Positions 53,743-62,808 of a stretch of 64,000 bases of DNA are shown in pieces. Below the pieces are notes generated by a model. That model did no database searches, was not told where the DNA came from, and saw only the letters and a program-made list of their open reading frames with translations. The stretch spans positions 1 to 64,000 of the forward strand of contig NZ_JACLQD010000007.1 in assembly GCF_014243445.1 (NCBI RefSeq). Reading direction: 5' to 3'. Position 1 is the first letter of the stretch. Every line of letters starts with the position of its first letter. The position numbers and the translations under genes were made by a program. Source of the stretch: Paragemmobacter straminiformis. GTDB lineage: Bacteria; Pseudomonadota; Alphaproteobacteria; Rhodobacterales; Rhodobacteraceae.

Positions 53743-54285
53743 TCACAGCTTGCAGATCACGTCGCCAAGGCGCACTTCGCCATCGCGCTCGATGGAACAC
53801 AGCACCCCGCGCAGCCGCAATTCGGGGTGGCCGGGGGCCACGACCCAATCCTTCGCCTCTGCGCCGTAACGCACCTTCCACTTCACGCAGGCATCGTTGA
53901 ACACATCGCTCACCCGCAGCACCGCCGTCCCGCAGGCCAGCAACGTCCCCTCGGGCAGATTGGCCAAGGATGTGTCGAGGTCCGCGATGATCGTATCGCC
54001 CGGATGCGGTTCGGCATCGCCTTCGCGCCAGACCAGATCAAGCACCCGCTTGGGCAGGATGGACACCTGGATCCGCGGATCGCCCGTGCCATCGGCCAGC
54101 TTCAGCCAGGGTGCCTTGGCCCAACGCTCGCCGGGAATGCCACCCTCGCGCGTCAGGGTCACGCGGTCGGGAAAGGCGCGCTGCCCGTAATCGGGGCGCA
54201 GGCACAGTTGCAGCACGGGGGCGGCATCTTTCGGGGCGGCCAGCACATGGGGCAGGGCGGCCATCAGTTCGGCAGTGGTTTTCAC
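53743..54285 (-). CDS. MOSC-domain protein
   Basis: 180 residues from GTG 54285, which overlaps the lytic transglycosylase stop (GTGA) and has GGAG five bases upstream. MOSC beta-barrel signs: LTREGGIPGERWAKAPWLKL (about 42-62), then the Cys-containing VSDVFNDACVKWKVRYG (about 124-141) matching the conserved Cys that binds sulfur or molybdenum cofactor ligands. Function unknown; MOSC proteins act in sulfur or Moco-dependent chemistry. Longer reading from 54315 was rejected because of the coupled GTG. Confidence 0.8.
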   Translation of the reverse strand: MKTTAELMAALPHVLAAPKDAAPVLQLCLRPDYGQRAFPDRVTLTREGGIPGERWAKAPWLKLADGTGDPRIQVSILPKRVLDLVWREGDAEPHPGDTIIADLDTSLANLPEGTLLACGTAVLRVSDVFNDACVKWKVRYGAEAKDWVVAPGHPELRLRGVLCSIERDGEVRLGDVICKL

Positions 54286-55445
54286 AATCTCTCCAACAGG
54301 TCGGCGGTCGGCCATGCATCGGCGGGAAGGCCCAGCCGCGTCTGCTCTTTCTGCACCGCAATCCGTGTCGATGCACCCAGAATGCCATCGATCTGGCCCA
54401 CATCATGCCCAAGGGCCGCCAGCTTCTGCTGCAACGCCTTCATCTGGGCCACAGGCAGGGCCGGATCGGGGTTGCCCGCGCGATAGGGTTCGGCCCCCAT
54501 CAGCCGCGTGGCGAAATAGGCCGCCGTGGTGACATAGACGAAGCTTTTGTTCCAGTTGAACAAAACCGAGTAATTCGGATAGGCGAGGAAGGCCGGACCC
54601 TTGCGCCCCTGCGGCAGAAGGATCGACGCGGGCAAGCCGTTCGCCACCACCCCGCTGCGCACCTGCACCCCCATCGCCGCCCATTGCTCGGCGGCAAGCT
54701 GCGTGTCGAGCCCGGTCAGCTCCCAGTCGAAACTGTCGGGCAGGATCACCTCTTGCAGCCACGGTTCGCCCGCGCGCCAGCCGTGGCTTTGCAACAGCCG
54801 CGCCCCCGACAGGATCGCATCGGGGGCCGAGGTTTTCAGCGTCACCAACCCGTCGCCATCGCCATCGACGCCAAGACGCAAGATGTCGCCCGGCAGCATC
54901 TGGACCATCCCGATCTCGCCCGCCCAGGCGCCGGTGGTGTCCAGATCGAACTCGCCCAGACCATGCATCTGGATGGCCGCCAGAACCTGCGGCTGGAACA
55001 GATCGGGGCGGCGGCAATCATGCGCCAGCGTCACCAGCGCGTTGCGGGTGTTGAAATCGCCCTGCACCGCGCCGAAATCCGTCTCAAAGGCCCAAAAGGC
55101 CAGCAGGATCCCGCGCGAGACGCCGTAGTCCTTTTCCGCCCGCGCAAAGATGTCGCCATAGCGGCTGGCATTGGCGATGCCCTTTTGCAGCCGGTCCTTC
55201 GAGATCAGGCTTTGCGAGAATTCCAGAAAGCTCTTGCGGAACACGCCTTGCGCGCGGTCGGCTTTCAGCACGCGCGGGTCCGGATTGGCCCCGGCAAAGA
55301 AGGCATCGACCGTGGCCGGCGTCTCGCCCGCTGCCACGGCTTCGGCTTTCATCGCGGCGACCCAACTGCCGAAATCACCGCCGCAGGGCGCGGCAAGGGC
55401 AGGGCTTGCGGTGGCTGTCATCAGGGCAAGGGTCAGGGCGCGCAT
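54282..55445 (-). CDS. MltB-family lytic murein transglycosylase
   Basis: 387 residues from ATG 55445, which has GAGG four bases upstream and opens directly into a signal peptide (MRALTLALMTATASPALA-A); ATG 55457 is an alternative. SLT/MltB catalytic domain (about 25-315) with ILLAFWAFETDFG containing the catalytic Glu (about residue 120), and a C-terminal peptidoglycan-binding domain (MKALQQKLAALGHDVGQIDGILGASTRIAV, about 335-365). It cleaves glycan strands with anhydro-muropeptide formation in the periplasm. Confidence 0.9.
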   Translation of the reverse strand: MRALTLALMTATASPALAAPCGGDFGSWVAAMKAEAVAAGETPATVDAFFAGANPDPRVLKADRAQGVFRKSFLEFSQSLISKDRLQKGIANASRYGDIFARAEKDYGVSRGILLAFWAFETDFGAVQGDFNTRNALVTLAHDCRRPDLFQPQVLAAIQMHGLGEFDLDTTGAWAGEIGMVQMLPGDILRLGVDGDGDGLVTLKTSAPDAILSGARLLQSHGWRAGEPWLQEVILPDSFDWELTGLDTQLAAEQWAAMGVQVRSGVVANGLPASILLPQGRKGPAFLAYPNYSVLFNWNKSFVYVTTAAYFATRLMGAEPYRAGNPDPALPVAQMKALQQKLAALGHDVGQIDGILGASTRIAVQKEQTRLGLPADAWPTADLLERL

Positions 55446-55514
55446 TGGGCCTCGCATGCGGTTGGGGCGCGGGCAGGTTATGCGGCCCGGGCCTGCGGGG
55501 CAACCGCAGGTGGA

Positions 55515-56423
55515 TCAGAAAAGCGCGAGAAGCAGCGTCAGCCCCAACATCCCGCCCCAGGCCCGCCACAGTGCCGCGCAGGCCGCGTCGATGTCATCGG
55601 GGCCTGCATCGCGCCGCCCCTCGGGCCAGACCCAGGGGAAATCGCGCATCTCGCCGTGATAGGACCGTGGCCCCGACAGCGCCACACCCAGCACCGGCGC
55701 CATCGCGGCCTCGGGCCAACCGGCATTGGGCGACCGGTGCAGCGGCGCATCGCGCAGCACGGGACGCGGGTCGAACCAGCCGTGGGTCACCGCGATCAAA
55801 AGCGCGGTCAGGCGCGCGGGGACAAGGTTCAGCAGATCGTCGAAGCGCGCCGCCGCCCAGCCGAACTGCTCGTAACGCGGGGTGCGGTGGCCGATCATCG
55901 AATCCGCCGTGTTGGTGATCTTGTAAAGCATCAACGCGGGCAGACCGCCGACCAGAAACCACAAGGCGGGGGCAATCACCCCGTCCGACAGGTTTTCGGC
56001 GGCACTTTCGATGGCGGCGCGCGATACGCCCGCCTCGTCCAGCGCGGCGACGTCACGCCCCACGATCATGGCAACCGCCTGCCGCCCTCCGCCAAGCGAC
56101 AGGCGCAGCGCATCGCCCACGGCCTGCACATGCTGCACCAGCGACCTTTGCGCGAGCAGGATCGCCGCCGCGATCACCTCGACCACGCCGCCATCCGGCA
56201 GGGCATGGATCAGCCAGCCCAGCCCCCATGCGCCAAGCCCCAGACCCGCCATCGCCGCCACCCCGCGCAAGCGGCGGTGGTTTCCCCTGTTCAACAGCGC
56301 CTCGGCCCGGCCCACGGCGCGGCCCATCAGCACGGCGGGGTGCGGGAAGCGGTCCCACAGCCATTTCGGCTCGCCCAGTGCGGCGTCAAGCAGCAGGGCG
56401 GGGATCAGAAGCGTGGCACTCAT
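55515..56423 (-). CDS. cobD: Adenosylcobinamide-phosphate synthase CobD/CbiB
   Basis: 302 residues, about five membrane helices. Family features: [23 protein letters not shown] (about 13-35) and [22 protein letters not shown] (about 140-161), [23 protein letters not shown] (about 170-192). It joins aminopropanol phosphate to adenosylcobyric acid in vitamin B12 synthesis. ATG 56423 overlaps the cobC stop. A longer reading upstream lies within cobC. Confidence 0.92.
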   Translation of the reverse strand: MSATLLIPALLLDAALGEPKWLWDRFPHPAVLMGRAVGRAEALLNRGNHRRLRGVAAMAGLGLGAWGLGWLIHALPDGGVVEVIAAAILLAQRSLVQHVQAVGDALRLSLGGGRQAVAMIVGRDVAALDEAGVSRAAIESAAENLSDGVIAPALWFLVGGLPALMLYKITNTADSMIGHRTPRYEQFGWAAARFDDLLNLVPARLTALLIAVTHGWFDPRPVLRDAPLHRSPNAGWPEAAMAPVLGVALSGPRSYHGEMRDFPWVWPEGRRDAGPDDIDAACAALWRAWGGMLGLTLLLALF

Positions 56424-57346
56424 AGCGCGGCCTCCAGCCGTGCCCAGCCATCGCCATCGGGCAGGCCAAGGCGCAGCCAGCGGGCGGAATAGGGAAAGAT
56501 CCGGCCCAGAATGCGGTGCCGCGCCAGCCGCTCCTGCCACGCCGCCGCATCACCCACATCGTAAAGCCGGAACAGCGCGGTGCCGCCCGCCTGCGACACA
56601 CCCGCCCGCAGCATCAGCGCATCAAGCCGCGCCGCATCCGCCGCCAGCCGCGCGCGCGTGGCCGCAGCCCAGGCCTCGTCGCGCAGCGCCTTGGCCGCCG
56701 TGACCAGCGCGGGGCCCGACACGGCCCAAGGCCCGATCATCGGCTCAAGCCGCGCCAGCAGCACGGGGTCGCCGATGGCAAATCCCAGCCGCATCCCCGC
56801 CAGACCCCAGAACTTGCCAAAGCTCTTCAGCACGACCGTCCCCGCCTGACCGGCCTGCGCGATCTGGCTTTCGTCGGGGCATATGTCGCAAAAACTTTCG
56901 TCGATCACGCTGAAGGCGGCGTCCGGTGCCGCCTGAAACCGCCCGTCGGGATTGTTCGGATGCACCACCACAGCCGCATCCGCCGCGCCCTCGACCACCT
57001 GCCAGCCGTTGGCCGCAAAGGCGCGGGCATGTTCGTTATAGGTCGGCCCCGCAATCGACACCCGCCCCGCCGGGCGCAGGGCCGGCAGCCGCGCGATCAG
57101 GGCCGAAGCGCCCGGTGCCGCCAGCACCGCCGCACCATCGGGCACGCGCCAGAAGGACCGCGCCGCAGCCTCGGCCTCGGCAAAGGCCGCGCGGTCGGGC
57201 AGGGCGGTCCAGATGTCGCCACCGAATGCGGGCAAAGGATAGGGTCGCGGGTTGATTCCCGTGGACAGGTCAAGCCAGTCGCCCCGCGCCCCGCCCCAGC
57301 GCGCCGCCGCCGCATCAATCCCGCCGCCGTGGTCGACCCCAGCCAT
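56420..57346 (-). CDS. cobC: Threonine-phosphate decarboxylase-like CobC
   Basis: 308 residues, PLP-dependent class I/II fold. N-terminal [17 protein letters not shown] (about 22-38), substrate segment [11 protein letters not shown] (about 124-134) and PLP lysine in [21 protein letters not shown] (about 172-192). Produces aminopropanol phosphate for CobD, with which it is coupled by ATGA. No B12 riboswitch could be seen upstream (57347-57550); an inverted repeat GCCGCAAC / GTTGCGGC (57417-57450) is present there. Confidence 0.9.
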   Translation of the reverse strand: MAGVDHGGGIDAAAARWGGARGDWLDLSTGINPRPYPLPAFGGDIWTALPDRAAFAEAEAAARSFWRVPDGAAVLAAPGASALIARLPALRPAGRVSIAGPTYNEHARAFAANGWQVVEGAADAAVVVHPNNPDGRFQAAPDAAFSVIDESFCDICPDESQIAQAGQAGTVVLKSFGKFWGLAGMRLGFAIGDPVLLARLEPMIGPWAVSGPALVTAAKALRDEAWAAATRARLAADAARLDALMLRAGVSQAGGTALFRLYDVGDAAAWQERLARHRILGRIFPYSARWLRLGLPDGDGWARLEAAL

Positions 57347-57550
57347 GATTCGCCCGCCCCCGCCTGTCCAAGCGCCAGAAACCCGATCGCGCCCGCCCTG
57401 TCCATCGCCCCGCAGGGCCGCAACCCGCCCCCGCGCGCCCGAGTTGCGGCTTTTCCGTCACGGCGCGTTAACTTTTCCTGCCTACCCTGCCGTTGTCATC
57501 TGCAAGGCTATCTCGCTGTGAAACGCTCTGCCCAAGGGATGGAGAGACCG

Positions 57551-57901
57551 ATGCTCGAATTTCTGCCGCGCGAGGTGCGCGAAGGGCTGGAAGCCGCACG
57601 CAAGGCAACGCTGCGCCGCAAGTCGCGTCTGCGCGTGCAGGTCGGCGGCGCGGTCTTTCCCGTGCTGCGCTTCTGGGAGGATGGCATGGCGCTCGACGCC
57701 AAGCTGACCCCGCATCTGCGCGGGCTGGTCGATGTCTACGACGGCGCGAACCACATCTTCCAATGCCTGATCGTCGCCTCGTCGCAGGACGGGGGCGAAC
57801 TGATCTGCGGTTTCAAACGCTCGACCGCCGTGCTTGACCGCCCCGCGCTGGATTACTGGCACGACGAGAACGCGCCGGTGGGCTACCTGCCCAAGGCCTG
57901 A
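57551..57901 (+). CDS. Small conserved protein of unknown function, possibly PilZ-like
   Basis: 116 residues from ATG 57551 with GGAGAG upstream; an in-frame ATG at 57539 is also possible. A helical N-terminus (LPREVREGLEAARKATL) precedes a compact beta-rich domain: RRKSRLRVQVGGAVFPVLRFWEDGMALDAKLTPHLRGLVDVYDGANH. The RRKSR box and the WEDGMAL turn recall PilZ c-di-GMP domains, but the second motif is not canonical, so that idea is weak. Convergent with the patB-like gene, one base apart. Confidence 0.65.
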   Translation: MLEFLPREVREGLEAARKATLRRKSRLRVQVGGAVFPVLRFWEDGMALDAKLTPHLRGLVDVYDGANHIFQCLIVASSQDGGELICGFKRSTAVLDRPALDYWHDENAPVGYLPKA

Positions 57902-57902
57902 C

Positions 57903-59081
57903 CTATTGCAGGTCGGCAAAGGCCGCCTGCATCCGCGCGACGGCCTCGACCACGACGGCGCGGCGCGTGCCAAGGTTGAAGCGCAGGAACTGCTCGCCCC
58001 CCGTGCCGAATGCGCTGCCGTGGTTGGTCGCGATCCGCGCGTCCTTTTCGACCCGTGCGATGAACTCCTCCGCCGTCATCCCCGTGCCGGAAAAATCCAG
58101 CCACGCCAGATAAGTCGCTTCCAGCGGCATCGACCGCAGGCCCGGAATGGCGGCCATGCCCGCGTCGAAAATCCGGCGGTTCTCTTCCAGATAGGCCATC
58201 AGCGCATCGACCCATGCGGCCCCTTCCGGCGAATAGGCGGCGGTGGCCATATGCATCCCGAAGGAATTGCCCGAAATCCCCAGCGCCATGATCCTTGCCG
58301 CAAACTTCGCCCGCAGCACCGGATCGGCGATGATGACATTGCCGGTATGGCTGCCCGCGATGTTGAAGGTCTTGGTCGTCGCCGTCATCATCACCAGACG
58401 GTCGGCGATGTCGGGTGCCGCATTGGGCATCGGAATGTGCTTTTGCCCCGCAAAGACCAGATCGTGATGGATCTCGTCCGACACCAGCACCAGATCGTGG
58501 CGCTTGCAGAAATCGGCCACCCCGCGCAATTCGGCCTGCGTCCAGACCCGTCCGCCGGGGTTGTGCGGCGAGCAGAGGATGAACATCGTCTCGCGCCCCG
58601 TCATCAGCGCGTCCCAGGCGGCGAAATCCATTTCGTAGCGGCCGGCATTGTCGGTCAGCGGGCATTCCACCACCACGCGCCCCGCCGCTTTGATGGTGCG
58701 CGCAAAGGCGTGGTACACCGGCGTCGTCAGCACCACCCCGTCCCCCGGCGTGGTAAACGCCTCGAGGCACAGCCCCGTGCCGTTGACCAGCCCGTGCGTG
58801 GTAAAGATCGCGTCGCGGTCGACCGTCCAGCCGTGGCGGGTTTTCATCCACCACAGGATCGCGTCCTTATAGGCGGTGTCATCGCCGAAATAGCCATAGA
58901 TGCCATGCGCCGCCATCGCCTCGACCGCGCGCTGCACGCAGGCCGGCGGGCGGAAATCCATGTCCGCCACCCACATCGCCAAGCCCTGATCGGCAGGCAC
59001 GCCATACATCGCCTCCATCATGTCCCATTTCACCGAATGGGTTCCGAAGCGGTCGATCACTTGGTCGAAGTCGTGGCTCAT
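57903..59081 (-). CDS. patB: PatB/MalY-type cystathionine beta-lyase-like aminotransferase
   Basis: 392 residues, PLP fold type I. Start segment SVKWDMMEAMYGVPADQGLAMWVADMDFRPP (about 16-46), HGLVNGTGLCLEAFTTPGDGV (about 95-115), CSPHNPGGRVWT and the PLP lysine in TATTKTFNIAGSHTGN (about 233-248). Cleaves cystathionine or related C-S bonds to homocysteine or a thiol, pyruvate and ammonia. No clear operon partner. Confidence 0.9.
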   Translation of the reverse strand: MSHDFDQVIDRFGTHSVKWDMMEAMYGVPADQGLAMWVADMDFRPPACVQRAVEAMAAHGIYGYFGDDTAYKDAILWWMKTRHGWTVDRDAIFTTHGLVNGTGLCLEAFTTPGDGVVLTTPVYHAFARTIKAAGRVVVECPLTDNAGRYEMDFAAWDALMTGRETMFILCSPHNPGGRVWTQAELRGVADFCKRHDLVLVSDEIHHDLVFAGQKHIPMPNAAPDIADRLVMMTATTKTFNIAGSHTGNVIIADPVLRAKFAARIMALGISGNSFGMHMATAAYSPEGAAWVDALMAYLEENRRIFDAGMAAIPGLRSMPLEATYLAWLDFSGTGMTAEEFIARVEKDARIATNHGSAFGTGGEQFLRFNLGTRRAVVVEAVARMQAAFADLQ

Positions 59082-59137
59082 GCTAGGGTCCTGTCGTGCA
59101 AGGCTGGCTCTGCGTTTCCCGCCGTTTTAGGGCAAGC

Positions 59138-59212
59138 GGACGTATTTTCCAATATAGAGTTTTGTATTGGAACAATTTTCTACAATCGTATTGATTGGTG
59201 GAATATACGTCC
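59138..59212. repeat. 75-base AT-rich element with near-perfect terminal inverted repeats
   Basis: GGACGTATTTTCC (59138-59150) and GGAATATACGTCC (59200-59212) are inverted with one mismatch in 13. Inside lies a smaller hairpin CCAATA-N10-TATTGG (59149-59170). The stretch is markedly AT-rich compared with everything around and sits between the divergent patB and def genes. It may be the promoter/operator zone or a tiny mobile (MITE-like) element. Confidence 0.55.
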
Positions 59213-59303
59213 GATTAATGGTGTTTTTCCGGTATAAACGCCCAAGGCGAATGCTGCGCCTCGCCCCATTGCGCCAAGCGGCGTCATTTCGTAAATCAGA
59301 CCC

Positions 59304-59825
59304 ATGATCCGCTCTATCCTGATCCATCCCGATCCGCGCCTCAAGAAGGTCTGCGACCCCGTCACCGGCATCTCGCCGGAAATGGGCAAGCTTGCCGAAG
59401 ACATGCTCGAAACCATGTATGACGCGCCCGGCATCGGCCTTGCCGCGCCGCAGGTCGGCATCACCAAGCGGCTGATCGTGATGGATTGCGTCAAGACCGA
59501 AGGCGAAGCCCCGCGTCCGATGGTGCTGGTGAACCCCGAAATCACCTGGTCCTCCGAAGACCTGTCGACCTATGACGAAGGCTGTCTGTCGATCCCCGAC
59601 CAATACGCCGAAGTCGATCGCCCCGCCGAGGTGCGCGTGCGCTGGACGGGGCTCGACGGCAAGCAGAACGAGGAACAGTTCAGCGGCATCTGGGCGACCT
59701 GCGTGCAGCATGAAATCGACCACCTGAACGGCAAGCTCTTCATCGATTACCTTGGCCCGCTCAAACGCCAGATGATCACCCGCAAGATGGAAAAGCTGAA
59801 GCGCGAACGCGCGCGGCAGGGCTGA
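59304..59825 (+). CDS. def: Peptide deformylase
   Basis: 173 residues. All three deformylase motifs intact: PGIGLAAPQVG (42-52), EGCLS (92-96, metal Cys94) and HEIDH (136-140, with catalytic Glu137). C-terminal basic helix KRQMITRKMEKLKRER. Removes the N-formyl group from nascent proteins; it is the canonical enzyme of the cluster. Its stop overlaps the next deformylase start (TGATG). Confidence 0.95.
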   Translation: MIRSILIHPDPRLKKVCDPVTGISPEMGKLAEDMLETMYDAPGIGLAAPQVGITKRLIVMDCVKTEGEAPRPMVLVNPEITWSSEDLSTYDEGCLSIPDQYAEVDRPAEVRVRWTGLDGKQNEEQFSGIWATCVQHEIDHLNGKLFIDYLGPLKRQMITRKMEKLKRERARQG

Positions 59826-60325
59826 TGGCGGTCTTGCCCGTCCTGCGCTGGCCCGACCGGCGCCTTGCCACCGTTTGCGCCCCCGCCCTGCCGGACGATG
59901 CCACCCGCGCCTTGGCCGCCGATATGCTCGACACCATGTATGCCGCTTACGGGCGCGGGCTTGCCGCGCCGCAGGTGGGTGTCCTGACACGGGTTTTCGT
60001 CATGGACACCACGTGGAAAGAGGGCAGCCGCGCCCCCCGCGTCTTCCTCAACCCCGAAATCCTGCACCGGTCCGACCGCAGCTTGACCGGCCCCGAGGGG
60101 TGTCTTTCCATCCCCGGCATCAGCGCCGATGTGACCCGCGCCGCCGAGATCACGCTGCGCTGGACCGATCCTGACGGGCAGGCGCGGCAAGAAACCCTGT
60201 CGGGCTTTGCCGCCATCTGCGCCCAGCATGAAATCGACCATCTCGACGGTCTCGTCACCTTTGACCGCCTCTCGCCCGCAACCCGCGCCGCCCTCGAGGC
60301 TGCCTATTCCGCAGGTGCCAAATGA
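59825..60325 (+). CDS. Second peptide deformylase, motifs intact
   Basis: 166 residues. YGRGLAAPQVG (42-52), EGCLSIPG (91-98, Cys93) and HEIDH (135-139, Glu136) are all kept, so it should bind metal and be active. The C-terminal helix is shorter and less basic than in the first enzyme, which may weaken ribosome binding or alter specificity. Coupled to both neighbours (TGATG upstream, ATGA downstream). Confidence 0.88.
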   Translation: MAVLPVLRWPDRRLATVCAPALPDDATRALAADMLDTMYAAYGRGLAAPQVGVLTRVFVMDTTWKEGSRAPRVFLNPEILHRSDRSLTGPEGCLSIPGISADVTRAAEITLRWTDPDGQARQETLSGFAAICAQHEIDHLDGLVTFDRLSPATRAALEAAYSAGAK

Positions 60326-60825
60326 CTGTCCGCCCCTGCCTGCCCTGGCCCCACCCCGTGCTGAAGGCACCCGCCGCCACGGTTGCCGCGATCACCCCCG
60401 AAATCCGCGCCATCTGGGCCGATATGGTCGATACGATGGACGCAATGCCCGGCTACGGCCTTGCCGCCGTCCAGATCGGCGTGCCGCTGCGCCTTGCGGT
60501 GGTCGATTGCTCGACCGAACGCGGTCAGGCCGTGCTGATGGCCAACCCCGAGGTGCTACACGCCTCGGGCCAGTTCCGAGAACATGACGAGGCCTCGCCC
60601 AACCTGCCCGGCGTCTCGGCCGTCATCAGCCGCCCGCGCGCGGTGACGGTGCGGTTCCTGAACGCCGAAGGGCAGGTGGAAGATCGCGATTTCGTCCACC
60701 TCTGGGCCACATCGGCCCAGCACCAGATCGACCATCTGGCAGGGAAAATGTTCTTCGACCACCTCTCGCCCCTGAAACGCAAGATGCTGCTGGCCAAGGC
60801 CGACAAATGGCGGAAACGGGCATGA
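60322..60825 (+). CDS. Deformylase-like protein with lost catalytic residues
   Basis: 167 residues, clearly of the deformylase fold: [11 protein letters not shown] (43-53) and [26 protein letters not shown]. The EGCLS motif reads E90-ASPN, so the metal Cys is lost, and HEIDH reads HQIDH, so catalytic Glu135 is Gln. It can hardly be an active hydrolase. The frame is full length, with normal codon use and tight ATGA coupling to fmt, so it is kept under selection. Possibly a ribosome- or substrate-binding regulator of the two active paralogues. Confidence 0.85.
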   Translation: MTVRPCLPWPHPVLKAPAATVAAITPEIRAIWADMVDTMDAMPGYGLAAVQIGVPLRLAVVDCSTERGQAVLMANPEVLHASGQFREHDEASPNLPGVSAVISRPRAVTVRFLNAEGQVEDRDFVHLWATSAQHQIDHLAGKMFFDHLSPLKRKMLLAKADKWRKRA

Positions 60826-61718
60826 AACTCGTTTTCATGGGCACGCCCGATTTCTCGGTCCCGATCCTCGAGGCGCTTGCCGCGCGGCACGAGATCGTCG
60901 CCGTCTACACCCAGCCCCCGCGCCCTGCCGGACGCGGCAAAAGCCTGCGCCCCACCGCCGTCCATGCCCGGGCCGAGGCGCTGGGCCTGCCCGTCCGCCA
61001 CCCCGTCAGCCTGAAAACTCCCGAAGCGCAGGCCGATTTCGCCGCCCTGAATGCCGATATCGCGGTGGTCGTGGCCTATGGGCTGATCCTGCCGCAAGCC
61101 GTGCTTGATGCACCTCTGCGGGGGTGCCTGAACATCCATGCCTCGCTTCTGCCGCGCTGGCGCGGCGCGGCCCCGATCCACCGCGCCATCATGGCGGGCG
61201 ATACCGAAACGGGTATCTGCATCATGCAGATGGACGCGGGTCTCGATACCGGCCCCGTCCTGCTGCGGCGCTCTACCCCGATCGGCGCCACCGAAACCAC
61301 CGCCCGCCTGCATGACCGCCTCTCCGTCATGGGTGCCGACCTCATCGTCGAGGCCCTCGAAAGGCTCGACAGCCTGTCACCCGAACCCCAGCCCGAAAGC
61401 GGCGTCACCTATGCCGCCAAGATCGACAAGGCCGAAGCCCGCATCGACTGGACCCGTCCCGCGGCCGAGATCGACCGCCAGATCCGCGGCCTCTCGGTCT
61501 TTCCGGGGGCATGGTGCATGGTGGGGAACGAACGCGTCAAACTCCTCGGCTCGCGCCTTGCCGAAGGCAGCGGCGGGGCGGGGCAGGTGCTGCACGGCCT
61601 GACCGTCGCGTGCGGTTCCGGCGCGGTCGAGATCACCCTTGCCCAGCGCGAGGGCAAGAAACCGATGGACGCCGCCGAAATCCTGCGCGGCCTGACCCTG
61701 CCGGAACGCCTAGCCTAA
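60822..61718 (+). CDS. fmt: Methionyl-tRNA formyltransferase
   Basis: 298 residues from ATG 60822, overlapping the third deformylase stop (ATGA). N-terminal [16 protein letters not shown] (4-19), active-site segment [21 protein letters not shown] (about 106-126, with Asn, His) and the Asp in [12 protein letters not shown], then a C-terminal OB-like domain. Formylates initiator Met-tRNA using 10-formyl-tetrahydrofolate. Its last nine bases overlap the convergent TetR gene. Confidence 0.95.
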   Translation: MKLVFMGTPDFSVPILEALAARHEIVAVYTQPPRPAGRGKSLRPTAVHARAEALGLPVRHPVSLKTPEAQADFAALNADIAVVVAYGLILPQAVLDAPLRGCLNIHASLLPRWRGAAPIHRAIMAGDTETGICIMQMDAGLDTGPVLLRRSTPIGATETTARLHDRLSVMGADLIVEALERLDSLSPEPQPESGVTYAAKIDKAEARIDWTRPAAEIDRQIRGLSVFPGAWCMVGNERVKLLGSRLAEGSGGAGQVLHGLTVACGSGAVEITLAQREGKKPMDAAEILRGLTLPERLA

Positions 61719-62207
61719 CCGTTTCACGGCATCCTTCAGGCGAAAGCCCTTGCCTCCGGCCATCTGCCACAGCGCCTGCCCTTGCCATGCGGCGAACAGG
61801 ATCGCCGCCGCCTCGGGGTCGCGCAACCGCGCCGTCAAAAGCGCCTCGACCCGCGCGCGCCATGCCTCGGCCCGCGCCCGCAACGCGGCGTCGCGGAAAT
61901 CGGCGGCCAGCAGCGCCACATCGCCCGCCCCCGGCGTTCCGCCCCCCAATGCCTTTAGGAAACCTTGCGCGCTCTCCGCCTCGGCCGCCGCGGTTTCGGT
62001 CAGCGCATCCAGCCCGTCCCATGCCGCAAGCAAGGCGGCGCGGATCATCCCGTCGCGGCTGCCATAGCGTTGCACAAGGCTTGCCCCCGCAAGGCCCGTC
62101 ACGCGCGCGACACTGGCAAAGGACACGGCCTTGTCGCCCCCCGCTGCCAACAGGTGGCGCAAGGCAGAGAAAACATCGGCATCCGGAAGGCTGCGGGGTC
62201 TGGCCAT
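61710..62207 (-). CDS. TetR-family regulator
   Basis: 165 residues, somewhat short for TetR. HTH at about 5-50 ([32 protein letters not shown], then [14 protein letters not shown]). The rest is an Ala-rich helical ligand domain. It diverges from a DHFR-like gene with only 43 bases between start codons, in which a clear operator lies at 62216-62233; it should repress both. Converges with fmt at its 3' end. Confidence 0.86.
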   Translation of the reverse strand: MARPRSLPDADVFSALRHLLAAGGDKAVSFASVARVTGLAGASLVQRYGSRDGMIRAALLAAWDGLDALTETAAAEAESAQGFLKALGGGTPGAGDVALLAADFRDAALRARAEAWRARVEALLTARLRDPEAAAILFAAWQGQALWQMAGGKGFRLKDAVKRLG

Positions 62208-62215
62208 GCTTTACC

Positions 62216-62233
62216 TAAACGACTGTTCGTTTA
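62216..62233. promoter_or_regulatory. TetR operator between divergent TetR and DHFR-like genes
   Basis: Palindrome TAAACGA-CTGT-TCGTTTA (perfect seven-base arms). It fills much of the 43-base space between the two start codons and overlaps a TATATT box at 62230-62235, so a bound dimer would block both promoters. Confidence 0.7.
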
Positions 62234-62250
62234 TATTGGTGTCCTGCAAC

Positions 62251-62808
62251 ATGAAAGGCAAGCCCTTGGCAAAGATTCGCGGAATGATGGCCGCCACCCT
62301 CGACGGTTACGTCGCCGATGCGCGGGGCGGTGTCGGCTTTCTGAATGAATTCCAGCATGTCGATTGGGGCTGGTCCGGCTTCATCGCCGAAATCGGCACG
62401 GTCGTCATGGGGCGCAAGACCTATGACCACATCTGGCAACTCACCCCCGATTGGCCCTATCCCGACTGCGCGGGCATCGTGCTCGGCCATCCTGCCGAAG
62501 CGCTGCACGCCAATTGCACGCTCTGGCGCGATGGTCTCGATGCGCTTGTCGCCCATCTCCGCGCGCTGGACGGCAAGGATGTCTGGATCGTCGGCGGCCC
62601 CTCGCTGCAAGCGCAGTTCATCGCCAAAGGCGCGCTCGACAGGCTGGAACTCTGCCTTGTGCCCCGCCTCATCGGCACGGGCATCCGCCTCTTTCCCGAT
62701 ACAGGCGGGCCCGCCCTCCAGCCCCGTCTGCACGCCAGCCGCAGCCTGCCCGAAGGCATGGTCCTGCTCGATTACCGCTTCGGCGCGCGCGGCGGGCGCG
62801 AGCGGTAG
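62251..62808 (+). CDS. Dihydrofolate-reductase-like (RibD C-terminal) protein
   Basis: 185 residues of the DHFR fold found in YwjB/RibD-type proteins: IRGMMAATLDGYVADARGGVGFL (about 9-31), GTVVMGRKTYDHIW (about 49-62), DVWIVGGPSLQAQFIAKGALDRLELCLVP (about 109-137). NADPH-dependent reductase of unknown substrate; not the housekeeping folA type. Regulated probably by the divergent TetR. Its 3' end overlaps the convergent channel gene by 37 bases. Confidence 0.87.
   Translation: MKGKPLAKIRGMMAATLDGYVADARGGVGFLNEFQHVDWGWSGFIAEIGTVVMGRKTYDHIWQLTPDWPYPDCAGIVLGHPAEALHANCTLWRDGLDALVAHLRALDGKDVWIVGGPSLQAQFIAKGALDRLELCLVPRLIGTGIRLFPDTGGPALQPRLHASRSLPEGMVLLDYRFGARGGRER

Noticed and set aside
54111-56492. 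Plus-strand open frame of 793 codons
   Set aside because: Antisense to the MOSC, lytic transglycosylase and cobD genes.
57347-57550. Cobalamin riboswitch before cobC
   Set aside because: I looked on the minus strand for a B12 box and the surrounding helices and could not find them. Only a GCCGCAAC / GTTGCGGC inverted repeat followed by TTTT on the plus strand is present, and no plus-strand gene ends before it.
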